DNA of 38,640 nt from contig NZ_MOAK01000055.1 in assembly GCF_003732485.1 (NCBI RefSeq), positions 108,707 through 147,346 on the forward strand, in the 5' to 3' direction. Made by a program: the position numbers and the translations under genes. This document shows, piece after piece, positions 31,216 to 38,640 of the stretch (position 1 is its first letter; every line of letters begins with the position of its first letter). Origin of the DNA: Pseudomonas protegens. GTDB taxonomy: Bacteria > Pseudomonadota > Gammaproteobacteria > Pseudomonadales > Pseudomonadaceae. The notes under the pieces were generated by a model. It searched no databases. It worked only from the letters and a program-made list of their open reading frames with translations, and had not been told where the DNA came from.

Positions 31216-32259
31216 ATGAAACTGTTTCGGCCGCGTATGGCCCTACCCGCTGCGTTACTTCTCTCTCTTTCCCTCTCCGGCTGCATGTCCAATCTTGATT
31301 CGGGTGCGTACGGCAGCATGGACGATCCGCGTTACGCGCAGTTGCTGGACCTAATGGACGCAGCACTCAAGGGGAACATGGCGGTGGTACTGGTGGCCGA
31401 CGTAATGCCACACAAGTCGCTAAGCGACGCGCTGACCATGACTCAATGGACGCCGACGGTAATCTGGGAATACGAGAAAGATCCGAAGATCACCTTCGGC
31501 CGCAAATTCCAGACCAATGCCCTGCAGAGAAAGCCTGACGAAACCTATCTGTTCAAGGCCTTCGAGGTGCATATCCTGCCGCCCGGCAAATACCTGCTGA
31601 CCGGCGGCGATGACTACCAGATCAAAGGATTGCTCGACCAGGTCGGCGCCCGCAGCGGCCCGCCCGGTTCGGGTCGTGGGGCCAACGGCACTGCGTACCT
31701 GTCCCCCGAGCTGTATCGCGAGTACTACAGGGAAGAGGTCTGGAAGGACGCCACCTATGGCAGCGAGACCAAGACCCAGAGTGTCTGTACCGCCGTGCTC
31801 AGGGCTTCGGGCGCCTGCGTGAGCTGGGGTGAACAGCAATATACCCAGACGACGGCGGGCTCCCCGGCCGGCTATTACCAACAGACCGACTCTCGCGACG
31901 TTCCCGCGATCAAGGTCCAGGCGCGCCTGCCGGTCGACAAGGCGCTCGCCAGCTTCACCATCCAGGGCGGGCAATTGCTGCTGGCCCCACGCATGCATCT
32001 GAAGACCCCTGGCTACAAGTACCAGCAGTCGAAGTGCCGGGCGATCGATCCGAAGAAAATCGAGTGTCCGCTCGACAACCTGACCGTCTATACCTGGCCG
32101 GCGCCCATGAGCTTTACGCAGAACCTCATTGAGCAACGCAACCTGAGCGAGAAGCACCGACAACTGCTGTCCAGGCTCCAGCCCATGCAGATCACCCCAC
32201 TGGGCAAGCAAGGCATGGAAGATCCCATCTGGGGCGTGCCGTTGTCGCTGCCCAAGTAA
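31216..32259 (+). CDS. Large lipoprotein, function unknown
   Basis: The start at 31216 follows AAGGA by eight bases and gives a lipobox (LSLSLSGC); an earlier in-frame ATG at 31195 has no site. The 347-residue product has no known domain. Features are WTPTVIWEYEKDPKITFGRK, a HILPPGKYLLTGGDDYQIKG segment typical of extracytoplasmic beta domains, and four Cys in two likely pairs. It follows the small lipoprotein by 59 bases, so all three probably form one cell-envelope operon. The following 32260-32565 stretch shows no gene. Confidence 0.7.
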   Translation: MKLFRPRMALPAALLLSLSLSGCMSNLDSGAYGSMDDPRYAQLLDLMDAALKGNMAVVLVADVMPHKSLSDALTMTQWTPTVIWEYEKDPKITFGRKFQTNALQRKPDETYLFKAFEVHILPPGKYLLTGGDDYQIKGLLDQVGARSGPPGSGRGANGTAYLSPELYREYYREEVWKDATYGSETKTQSVCTAVLRASGACVSWGEQQYTQTTAGSPAGYYQQTDSRDVPAIKVQARLPVDKALASFTIQGGQLLLAPRMHLKTPGYKYQQSKCRAIDPKKIECPLDNLTVYTWPAPMSFTQNLIEQRNLSEKHRQLLSRLQPMQITPLGKQGMEDPIWGVPLSLPK

Positions 32260-32565
32260 GACAAGTCCGGGGGTATTGGCTGCTCATCGAACATCGTGTT
32301 GAGCATGGGCAGCCTGCCGATCAACGGTGGATGCCTTGGCTCAGTTCGACGCAGTTGCATCCGCGAGCCACGCTCAATGAAGTTGCAAGGCAGCTAAATA
32401 ACCGCCCTCGGAAAACACTAGACTACGAAACACCCGCCGAACGATTTAGCCAATCTGTTGCATCGACCGGTTGAATCCACAGCCAGAAGCGGTCACTGCA
32501 TAAACTCGGCGCACGCGAACCGGCAAACCGGAACGCCTGCGGTGTCCACGCTCCTGAAACAAGAC

Positions 32566-32925
32566 TCAGTTGCCCAAGCACTTTAACAATAGGGCCAACA
32601 CCCAGTCTTCTTGCGAAGCCAATGCCGTGCTGATCTCCTCGCATCTCCCATTCAGAGACAGCAGGTTGCCAGCCAGTACTTCTCCACTGGACATGCACAT
32701 ATCCAAAACAATACTAAAAACCCCGTTACCTACCTGCTTGCTTTCAAAAACAAGCTCAACCTCTTTAGGGAAGATCGTCACGTAGACGAAGAGTATTCCA
32801 TTCGCGTATGTGTAGTGGCCATGATTTCTTTTGAGTAAAACATTCTGGCTTTGCGAAGCCTTCACATAAACATTATCTAGAAACCTTTGAAGGATGAGCA
32901 AAGGCTCTGGCTTTTCAGTGCTCAT
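32566..32925 (-). CDS. Small hypothetical protein (119 residues)
   Basis: The start at 32925 follows AAGGAA. The product (MSTEKPEPLLILQRFLDNVY, then IFPKEVELVFESKQVGNGVF) is probably soluble, with a conserved-looking C-terminus (ASQEDWVLALLLKCLGN). No family known. It ends against the gap and stands alone, near the start of the patchwork region. Confidence 0.5.
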   Translation of the reverse strand: MSTEKPEPLLILQRFLDNVYVKASQSQNVLLKRNHGHYTYANGILFVYVTIFPKEVELVFESKQVGNGVFSIVLDMCMSSGEVLAGNLLSLNGRCEEISTALASQEDWVLALLLKCLGN

Positions 32926-33025
32926 TGGGTTTCCTTGCGAGCAATAGACTTCAACACGCCATTCTAACCAACATCGACGGTGCCCGAGCTGCACGATGCG
33001 CAGGGGCGATTCAGTTTGGCGTATG

Positions 33026-33149
33026 GATTGCTCCATTTTTGCCCCACAACCTCACCTCCCTAGCCAACAACCAGTTCGCCAAATGCAGCCAGGGTTGCGA
33101 AAATAGGGATTCGAACCCCTTCCCGAATCTGCACAGGCCGCTTTAGGCC
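33026..33149 (+). repeat. 124-bp direct repeat, copy A (tRNA T-arm-like core)
   Basis: Matches 37927-38050 in the same orientation across its length, with the longest exact stretch CCTAGCCAACAACCAGTT. It contains AGGGATTCGAACCCCT, which on the minus strand has the form of a tRNA T arm (AGGGGTTCGAATCCCT). Ends in a GGCCGCTTTAGGCC near-palindrome. It looks like the attachment-site end of an integrated element. Confidence 0.7.
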
Positions 33150-33190
33150 GATTGCTGCTGCACGATGAGAGTAAAAAATGGAGCTGTATA

Positions 33191-33598
33191 ATGATTGATA
33201 GCCTGGAGGTTCAAGAGTTCGATTGCCTTGAAGAGGCGTTACTTGAAGCGAGCGTGTCTTTGAGTGAAGTGACACGTCAGTACGCTCGCTATTTGCTCAG
33301 TCTTTTTGACGGCGGTGTACTTGCTAGCATTTCTGTTTCTAAGTTAAACATGCTGATTCCATATATCGAAGAAAGTATCCTGCGAGAACGTATAGAAAGC
33401 GATGGAGATCTCCGGAGAAAGCTTGCACTAGAACTCTGGGCGATAGAGAAACAGCACCGTAAAACAGATGAAGACTTTGCGAATCTCATACGCTGTGTAC
33501 TTTTTTGCTTTGCAACACAAGAGCGTTGGACAGAGGAAGGAACTGGAGATGCAACACCTATCTATCTTTATTTTCTAATTCTAAAAAAAACTACCTGA
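33191..33598 (+). CDS. AT-rich hypothetical protein (135 residues)
   Basis: Starts at 33191 (MIDSLEVQEFDCLEEALLEA) with GGAG eight bases upstream. The product is acidic and all-helical, with CFATQERWTEEG near the end. No domain is recognised. Its base composition is lower in GC than neighbouring genes, and it lies right after repeat copy A, so it is probably part of an imported element. Confidence 0.5.
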   Translation: MIDSLEVQEFDCLEEALLEASVSLSEVTRQYARYLLSLFDGGVLASISVSKLNMLIPYIEESILRERIESDGDLRRKLALELWAIEKQHRKTDEDFANLIRCVLFCFATQERWTEEGTGDATPIYLYFLILKKTT

Positions 33599-34021
33599 CA
33601 TAAGACAAGGTTTTATTAAAAGCTTTTAAGACCTTATTGCCACCAACGGAAAACATGCGTTCAGCGAATAGATCGGCCCGACCGGACATCTCCAGGCGCA
33701 CATCGGCAGTGCTGCGCTGAAACGCAGCCAGACGGACCTTTGCGGCCAGAAACACTCGAAACCACCCCCAAAGCGGGTTCGGACACATTATCTAAAGCAC
33801 TAAAACCGTTCACCCAGTAATGCCACGACATCCACGTACATTTGATGGAGCCGCTTGCGGCGAACCTCTGGGTCGGATCAAGAGGCAGAACGATGATTTC
33901 CTCGAACTCGCAGGGATGTTCGCCATTATTCACGGTATATCTTAGAATGGCCGGCTGCCGACAAACCGTAATGACCATAGCCATGGAGGGCTTCCATTCT
34001 TTACAAATAAGTGTGGTTAAG
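33599..34021. other. No gene seen in this gap
   Basis: A minus-strand frame between 33661 and 33984 has protein-like stretches (VNNGEHPCEFEEIIVLPLDP) but no ribosome-binding site and no recognised family. It may be the relic of a gene. No hairpin or promoter stands out. Confidence 0.3.
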
Positions 34022-34933
34022 ATGAACAAGCCTTTCATTTCGCTGTGCCCTGAAATTACTCGGGCGCACGCGCTGACATTGATGGATTGGTTGGAGGATG
34101 AGCGCGTTACCTGCTATCTGAGCGATTCACGCGATGTCTCCCGCTCCATCGAGCAAGTCATCGATCGAACTCAATTGCCGATCCTGACCCATCTGTTCAA
34201 CCGGGGCGGTCGATTCTTCATGGCTTATGACCGGCATGACGCCCCGGTGGGCTTTGTCCGTCTGATCAAGACCGGCTCCAATTGCGAGATAGTTCTGGTC
34301 ATCGGAGACAGCGACAAATGGGGCCGAAACCTTGGCGCTCGCACCATCCGCGAAGGCATGAAACTGGCCTTCCTCGACATGCGGGCCGAGAAGCTCATCG
34401 CCAAGATCCACCCGGACAACACGCGCTCGCTGAAAGCCTTTCAACGCAGCGGCTTTGTGCTTGAAAGCGAAACGCCGACATTGAAATCATTGTCCATGAC
34501 GGCGGGGCGCTATCTCCAGCTCTTGCGCGAAGGTACCGTTGCCGACTCCACTGAGATCTACATCACTGAAATCGACAAGGCCAGGCTCGAGAGCCTGATC
34601 GCGCTCGAGCAAGGCCCGGCCGTTTTTGAACTCGAACATGAGCTTGAGCGAGCCATTGTCGTCAAGCCGCAGCAGGTGGCGCGCAATGTCGTCACGATGA
34701 ACTCCAAGGCCTTGCTGCAACTGGACGACGAAGAGATCGAAGTGGCCTTGGTCTACCCTGAAGACGCGGACAGCACCGCAGGGAAGCATTCCGTGTATTC
34801 CGATATAGGCGCCGCCATCCTTGGCTATCAGGAGGGGGACGCCATCGACTGGCGAATTTCTGATCGGACCCGCCGGATTGAGATCAGGAAAGTGCTTTAC
34901 CAGCCGGAGGCTGCGGGCGATTTCCACCTCTAA
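34022..34933 (+). CDS. Bifunctional GNAT acetyltransferase / nucleoside diphosphate kinase regulator (Rnk-like)
   Basis: The 303-residue protein has two parts. Residues 1-165 form a GNAT acetyltransferase of the RimJ/RimL type, with the acetyl-CoA region IGDSDKWGRNLGARTIREGM and the later IHPDNTRSLKAFQRSGF. Residues 175-303 match the C-terminal domain of GreA/Rnk (IYITEIDKARLESLI, LVYPEDADS, YSDIGAAILGYQEGDAIDW). Rnk binds RNA polymerase near the secondary channel and influences nucleoside diphosphate kinase. The combination is known in Pseudomonas. It may acetylate a target linked to transcription; the substrate is unknown. No strong ribosome-binding site precedes the ATG. Confidence 0.85.
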   Translation: MNKPFISLCPEITRAHALTLMDWLEDERVTCYLSDSRDVSRSIEQVIDRTQLPILTHLFNRGGRFFMAYDRHDAPVGFVRLIKTGSNCEIVLVIGDSDKWGRNLGARTIREGMKLAFLDMRAEKLIAKIHPDNTRSLKAFQRSGFVLESETPTLKSLSMTAGRYLQLLREGTVADSTEIYITEIDKARLESLIALEQGPAVFELEHELERAIVVKPQQVARNVVTMNSKALLQLDDEEIEVALVYPEDADSTAGKHSVYSDIGAAILGYQEGDAIDWRISDRTRRIEIRKVLYQPEAAGDFHL

Positions 34934-35123
34934 ATTGCGCCTCTTGCTCGGTGGTCGTCCATCAGGCACGAGGATTCCCCAAAGGACGGTGCCTCGCTTT
35001 CCGTGCCTGAGCGGCCCGTTGTAGGGTCAAGGGTGGGAACGAAGCCCGTTGCGAAAGCAGGAGACGGTAGAACAGACTTAGCCGGCTCCTGCGACAATTT
35101 TAGTTCTCTAAATCCACGGTTTC

Positions 35124-35191
35124 CCGTAATACCCCAACCCAAATCAAATGGCCATCACCGGTCACGGAGGGCGGCTGCAGCATTGAAGAGC
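35124..35191 (+). repeat. Dispersed 68-bp repeat, copy 2
   Basis: Second copy of 13404-13471. Here no ORF follows, so it is probably left from a phage-like element. It lies in a gene-free stretch (34934-35772) that also holds an inverted repeat, a terminator and the tRNA fragment. Confidence 0.7.
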
Positions 35192-35216
35192 AAATAGGAA
35201 ACTGACTAATTTAATA

Positions 35217-35243
35217 CTTTCGGTCTCCTCCTAAGACCGAAAG
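35217..35243. repeat. Ten-base inverted repeat
   Basis: CTTTCGGTCT / AGACCGAAAG with a seven-base loop. No gene precedes or follows directly, and there is no T run. Possibly the remains of a terminator. Confidence 0.5.
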
Positions 35244-35519
35244 CACCGCCGCCGATAGTGATCACGCTGCGACCTTTCTTCTTTTTTGGGCTGAATAAGA
35301 GTCGCAGGCATCTGGCTCTGGCGGCCCCTGAACTCTCATGCCTTCAGGGCCTTTGCATGTTTGCATAAGCGCTTAAAATTCTCGATCTAGGCGATGCAAG
35401 CCGGCTTCTCGGACACTCAAAACAGGAGACTACGAAGAAGATTTACGTTCGCGTCCGAGCCATTGCGAACCCGAGGAAATAGGAAAGTTTTGGTACGCCA
35501 GCACTTTCACCCAGGCAAT

Positions 35520-35550
35520 AAAAACCCCCGCAGACGTTAATCCACGGGGG
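35520..35550 (-). terminator. Terminator downstream of the tRNA-Cys fragment
   Basis: On the minus strand CCCCCG / CGGGGG encloses 14 bases and is followed by five T. It lies 10 bases past the tRNA fragment and is probably the tRNA's native terminator. Confidence 0.8.
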
Positions 35551-35559
35551 ATTCAAGGG

Positions 35560-35600
35560 TGGAGGCCGAAATCGAACCGGCGCAGGCGGATTTGCAATCC
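35560..35600 (-). pseudogene. 3' fragment of tRNA-Cys (attachment-site scar)
   Basis: The 41-nt minus-strand sequence begins in the anticodon stem (GGATTGCAAATCC, anticodon GCA), continues with CGCCGGTTCGATTTCGGC (T arm) and ends TTCGGCC-T-CCA. U73 fits tRNA-Cys. The D arm and the 5' acceptor strand are missing. Such 3' halves are left when an element integrates into a tRNA gene; the adjoining terminator marks the chromosomal side, so the element would lie at higher coordinates. Confidence 0.75.
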
Positions 35601-35772
35601 ATAAATAACTTCAATCTACATATAGATAAAGCATCTGTCCTGAGCGTCCGAGGGCTACCAATGCACCTGTGATAGCGCTGTCGCGACAGATGGAGGACGG
35701 CCCATAGCTGTCCTTCGTGAAGGGCTGCTCACGGCCAAACGCGTATGCTCGCACACGTTTACATCAATAGGG

Positions 35773-36303
35773 TCATGCAGCAACGTAGACAAGAACCGGC
35801 TGTAGGCAAGTGAGCGGCGGTGCCGAATCAAGCATGTCGGCAGATTCGCACCATGGATAGCTGCGACCTTGAAGCCAATCCATTACTTCCCGCATATGCT
35901 GGGAAGGGCACTCCAACATGTGGTCGATCGTAATGGAAAGTTGAATGGCCAGGCCACTTTGCGGTGAAAAGACCCAATGATAATCCCCGCAGCCTAAACG
36001 TAACTCTCCAGTCGCTTTTGTTGACATGCCCACTAACCATTTGCACTTATGAACATTAGCTTCGGGCTTTGGAGGGTCTCCAATGCAGAATGTATAAACG
36101 TTCTCATATTGCAGGCTAAAGCGGCGTACCAGTACTTCAGCAATTTCTTCGCGCCCCTGGACGCTGGGAGGAAACAGGATAGTGTTTGTCTTCACTAGCA
36201 CGTTAAGAGTTGCGTCTGGACTGAAAGCATACCGCAATAAGTCTGGCCGATTTCCGTCCTTGCCGAATATGTAGTTCTCAATCGCCTTGATCGCATTTTT
36301 CAT
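35773..36303 (-). CDS. NTF2/SnoaL-like fold protein
   Basis: The 176-residue protein has the NTF2-like order: MKNAIKAIENYIFGKDGNRP, LLRYAFSPDATLNVLVK, the helix VQGREEIAEVLVRRF and strands ending in LSITIDHMLECP. Members bind or isomerise small molecules or act as association modules; no catalytic residues identify a reaction. It is a single gene at the right of the tRNA-Cys fragment. Confidence 0.65.
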   Translation of the reverse strand: MKNAIKAIENYIFGKDGNRPDLLRYAFSPDATLNVLVKTNTILFPPSVQGREEIAEVLVRRFSLQYENVYTFCIGDPPKPEANVHKCKWLVGMSTKATGELRLGCGDYHWVFSPQSGLAIQLSITIDHMLECPSQHMREVMDWLQGRSYPWCESADMLDSAPPLTCLQPVLVYVAA

Positions 36304-36353
36304 TCAAAAATCCTAGTGCTGCTGCAGGTAGGCTAATCGGAGTTTCGGGCGAA

Positions 36354-36794
36354 TTATGGGTTAACCGAAACCTCCCCCTTCGCTGACTTTGGTACATCAA
36401 ACACCCTATCGAAGACCCACTGAAACGCCAGCGCGTAAAAGAAGAAGAAAACGAACAACCCCAGATCGGTGACCAGTGCAGCCCACCAAGAAATCTCCAG
36501 CCACCATGCCACCAGTGGCACCAACAGTAGAACTAGCCCGCCCTCAAAACCCAGTGAGTGGAGCAAGCGCCTGCCCAACGTGCGAGCGCGCTGCTGCTGA
36601 TGCGCTTCCCAGAATTCAAAAACGTAGTTAAACAGCACGTTCCACAGCAGCGCGCAGACAGACAACATCAACGACAGCGCACCCGAATGAGCCAGACCTT
36701 CGTCGTATATCAACGAGATGCTGGGCGATAGCACCGCAATAGCGATTGACTCATAGAGGATGGCTTGAAGAATTTTTCGCGAAGGTCCTTGCAT
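36354..36794 (-). CDS. PACE-family efflux transporter
   Basis: The 146-residue protein has four membrane helices in two tandem pairs, each with the bacterial transmembrane-pair motif. Residues 8-40 include the conserved Glu15 (ILYESIAIAVLSP), followed by LLWNVLFNYVFEFWEA, RRLLHSLGFEGG and ALAFQWVFDRVFD. PACE proteins such as AceI export biocides like chlorhexidine and polyamines using the proton gradient. It diverges from a LysR regulator, as aceI does from aceR. Confidence 0.88.
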   Translation of the reverse strand: MQGPSRKILQAILYESIAIAVLSPSISLIYDEGLAHSGALSLMLSVCALLWNVLFNYVFEFWEAHQQQRARTLGRRLLHSLGFEGGLVLLLVPLVAWWLEISWWAALVTDLGLFVFFFFYALAFQWVFDRVFDVPKSAKGEVSVNP

Positions 36795-36860
36795 GGTGTT
36801 TTCCGAAGGTTGAGTAGATCGAATATCCGCGACGGTATCGCTCCGTACACACCAAGAAAA

Positions 36861-36895
36861 ATGAGATAAATTGAATACTCATTAATTCAACTCAT
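36861..36895. promoter_or_regulatory. Dyad between PACE gene and LysR regulator
   Basis: ATGAG (36861) and CTCAT (36895) frame a 35-base dyad with TTGAAT / ATTCAA inside (36871-36876 and 36884-36889). It fits a LysR-type binding site and ends 14 bases before the regulator start. Confidence 0.55.
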
Positions 36896-36909
36896 CTAGG
36901 GAACGATGC

Positions 36910-37800
36910 GTGTTTTCGACTCTTCCGCTTAACGCGTTGCGCACCTTCGAGGCGGCTGCGCGACTGGGTAGCTTTAAAGCGGCAGCAGAGGAACTCTCTG
37001 TTACCCCCGCGGCCATTTCCCACCAGGTCAAGACGTTGGAAACCCGCCTCGGAGCGACGCTATTCAAACGATCTGGACAAGGTGTGGCATTGACCGAAGA
37101 GGGCGAGTTGCTATATCGCCAGACTCATTGCGCATTATTGGACATTCGCAGCAGCCTGGAGACCTTCTATCCGGACACTGTTCCCCAAACCCTGACCATT
37201 TCCACTACTCCGGGCTTGGCCGCAGCCTGGCTGATTCCACGGCTGGGTGGTTTCTATCGGAGCTTTCCGCAATTCAATGTGCGGGTCGATACCCGTAACG
37301 AACTAGTCGATCTGCTGCGTGATTCCAGTGTCGATCTTGCTATTCGCTCGGTCAGCCGCGATGACCCGAAGTTGTTCTGCCAGGAGCTAATGAACGAGCA
37401 CTTCTCGGTTTACGGCGCCCCCGGCCTGGTGGCCTCGCTGAACGTAAATCAGATCGAACTGATCAACCTACACTGGAAAATTCCGGGAGCATTTTCAATA
37501 AACTGGGAGAGCTGGTGCGCGGCCGCAGAATGCCAGGCCTGGCTTGAAACCGCGCAGATGCGTGAGTTCGACGATGAGCATTTTGCTTTGAGCGCTGCGA
37601 TTGCGGGTCATGGGCTGGTGCTGGCAAGCAATGTACTGGTAGCCGACAGCCTCAGGCTTGGAGAATTAGTGGCCTATAGACCAGAAGTAAGCCTGCTTGG
37701 TCCGCGTTACATTGCGGTGTGCGTGCCAGGGCGGGAGCGGCAGGTGCATGTGAGCGCGTTCCTTATGTGGCTGGCAGTTGCCGCTCTACAGGATGGATAA
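36910..37800 (+). CDS. LysR-family regulator (GcvA-like)
   Basis: The 296-residue protein starts with GTG at 36910 after AGGGA. The DNA-binding domain (PLNALRTFEAAARLGSFKAA, then EELSVTPAAISHQVKTLETR) is of the GcvA type; the effector domain (about 90-296) is intact. As the divergent neighbour of a PACE transporter gene, it is the likely activator of that gene in response to the exported compound. A terminator follows. Confidence 0.9.
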   Translation: MFSTLPLNALRTFEAAARLGSFKAAAEELSVTPAAISHQVKTLETRLGATLFKRSGQGVALTEEGELLYRQTHCALLDIRSSLETFYPDTVPQTLTISTTPGLAAAWLIPRLGGFYRSFPQFNVRVDTRNELVDLLRDSSVDLAIRSVSRDDPKLFCQELMNEHFSVYGAPGLVASLNVNQIELINLHWKIPGAFSINWESWCAAAECQAWLETAQMREFDDEHFALSAAIAGHGLVLASNVLVADSLRLGELVAYRPEVSLLGPRYIAVCVPGRERQVHVSAFLMWLAVAALQDG

Positions 37801-37855
37801 CAATACTCGGTTGCTGTCATACCTCTATTGTGCTCGGGCATTAACGCAAAAAAGC

Positions 37856-37893
37856 CCTACAGCCCCGAAGTACAAGCGCTGTAGGACTTTTTT
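37856..37893 (+). terminator. Terminator of the LysR gene
   Basis: CCTACAGC / GCTGTAGG with a 14-base interior and six T; an A run on the left side makes it bidirectional. Confidence 0.88.
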
Positions 37894-37926
37894 GACAAAG
37901 CTAGATAGATCGTTGACGGGCGTACA

Positions 37927-38050
37927 GATTGCCCCATTTTACCCCACAACCTCGTATCCCTAGCCAACAACCAGTTTGGCAAATGCAAACCAGGGTAGCG
38001 AGGATAGGGATTCGCCCCCCTTCACCTACAACCTCAGGCCGCTATAGGCC
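37927..38050 (+). repeat. 124-bp direct repeat, copy B
   Basis: Second copy of 33026-33149. The T-arm-like core is damaged here (GGGATTCGCCCCC). It ends in GGCCGCTATAGGCC. Confidence 0.7.
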
Positions 38051-38105
38051 ATAAAACACTGACTAGACGATGGCCCGTTATGGCCTGCGGCAGCCTATAG
38101 CGGCC
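38037..38105. repeat. 12-bp inverted repeat
   Basis: GGCCGCTATAGG (38037-38048) and its exact complement CCTATAGCGGCC (38094-38105), 45 bases apart. It overlaps the end of repeat copy B. The stretch 38106-38496 shows no gene. Confidence 0.55.
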
Positions 38106-38496
38106 CCGGTTATGCCCTAAATTTGCCCTAAGCCCACGACCAACCCCACAGGGGTCAATACGGTGAACATCGGCTGATCATTGACAGACTACGACCAAAA
38201 GCCGCTCGTACCCGATCCACCACGGCGTCCTGCCCGCCGAACACAACTCACCACCAAATAAGCTTCACGATGACCAAAATGAGATCTAAAAATAGCCTGC
38301 CCTCGGGCAAAAAAGCCTCCGCAGCTCATTGAGAATGACCCCATAGCTGAAGCCGCAAGAAAATCCAGAATTGTCTTGTATTCACAAGCCAAAGCAGTCA
38401 CTAAAACTTTCTAATCTCAACTTAAAAAAGGTGAAAGCCTTGTTATTCATCTACGAACCACATAACAGCATCCAGCAACGTCTACAATTCAAACCG

Positions 38497-38640
38497 ATGA
38501 AAACTAGTATTATCGCCACGATAATTTTCTCTACTCCACTCTTGGTTTCGCGGCGGAATGCACTACACAAACCGAGACTAGCACTGTAAACATTCCTGAT
38601 ATAACAATACCACGAGACGTGCCTGTAGGAACAGAGATCG
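38497..38640 (+). pseudogene. Fimbrial-subunit-like gene, frameshifted in signal peptide (3' end outside window)
   Basis: From the ATG at 38497 the frame gives MKTSIIATIIFSTPLL, a signal-peptide start. A shift near 38541 moves to the next frame, which reads GFAAECTTQTETSTVNIPDI then TIPRDVPVGTEI to the window end. The Ala-Glu-Cys after a hydrophobic run and the IPDITIPRDVPVGT pattern are typical of type-1 fimbrial subunits. In its own frame the start yields only 30 residues. Missing one base would explain it. It is probably a fimbrial gene of another cluster; no good ribosome-binding site is seen. Confidence 0.45.

Noticed and set aside
33661-33984. Minus-strand frame in the gap before the GNAT gene
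   Set aside because: Some stretches look protein-like, but there is no ribosome-binding site and no family, so I listed it only as a gap.
1-38640. CRISPR array or rRNA genes
   Set aside because: No set of regularly spaced repeats and no ribosomal RNA-like sequence was seen on either strand.

Overview
The window looks like chromosome of a Pseudomonas of the fluorescens group. This is inferred from gene content, not from a search: DUF1120 fimbrial proteins, a DUF1652 protein, a GNAT/Rnk fusion, CigR- and YceK-like small exported proteins, a Roc-like signalling locus, and GC-rich codon use. Protein-family calls are from recognition of motifs and were not checked against databases.

Layout. (1) 1-2.8 kb: the end of a chaperone-usher fimbrial operon (usher C-terminus and two DUF1120-type subunits), closed by a strong terminator. 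(2) 3.2-9.5 kb: a divergent regulatory locus. A NarL/RcsB-type response regulator and an EAL protein lie on the minus strand. A BvgS/RocS-type hybrid histidine kinase and a second EAL protein lie on the plus strand. It resembles the P. aeruginosa Roc loci, which control cup fimbriae. Here both EAL proteins carry receiver-like N-termini without a phosphorylatable Asp, one EAL domain has lost a metal-binding Asp, and a 29-codon ORF overlaps the kinase start. (3) 9.5-10.2 kb: a membrane-anchored histidine-phosphatase-like protein. (4) About 10.3-18.65 kb: a decayed lambda-like prophage ending at a tRNA-Leu gene. It keeps the tail genes K, L, M and the end of the tape measure, a transposase remnant fused to gpK, small early genes, a methyltransferase remnant, two HEPN-type accessory genes, a DUF4224 gene and an integrase. 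Head, lysis, repressor and replication genes are missing.

(5) 18.7-29.4 kb: ordinary, mostly small chromosomal genes. They include a DUF1652 protein, a P-loop kinase-like protein, a candidate sRNA, a frameshifted NAD(P)H oxidoreductase divergent from its TetR-type regulator (with a clear operator dyad), HD and HAD hydrolases, an HxlR regulator divergent from a stand-alone FabF, CigR- and YceK-like proteins, and a possible M15-like protein. (6) 29.5-32.3 kb: a small HEPN-like membrane protein and a three-gene set of exported proteins and lipoproteins. (7) 32.5-38.1 kb: a patchwork region with two copies of a 124-bp direct repeat 4.9 kb apart, a 3' fragment of tRNA-Cys with its terminator, a second copy of a repeat also found in the prophage, a GNAT/Rnk fusion, an NTF2-like protein, and a PACE efflux gene divergent from a LysR regulator. 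(8) The right edge starts a fimbrial-subunit-like gene whose signal peptide is out of frame with the mature protein.

How it fits together: the signalling locus most likely senses a periplasmic ligand and controls the neighbouring fimbriae through phosphorelay and c-di-GMP turnover. The two accessory regions (10.3-18.7 and 33-38 kb) are sites of repeated insertion and decay.
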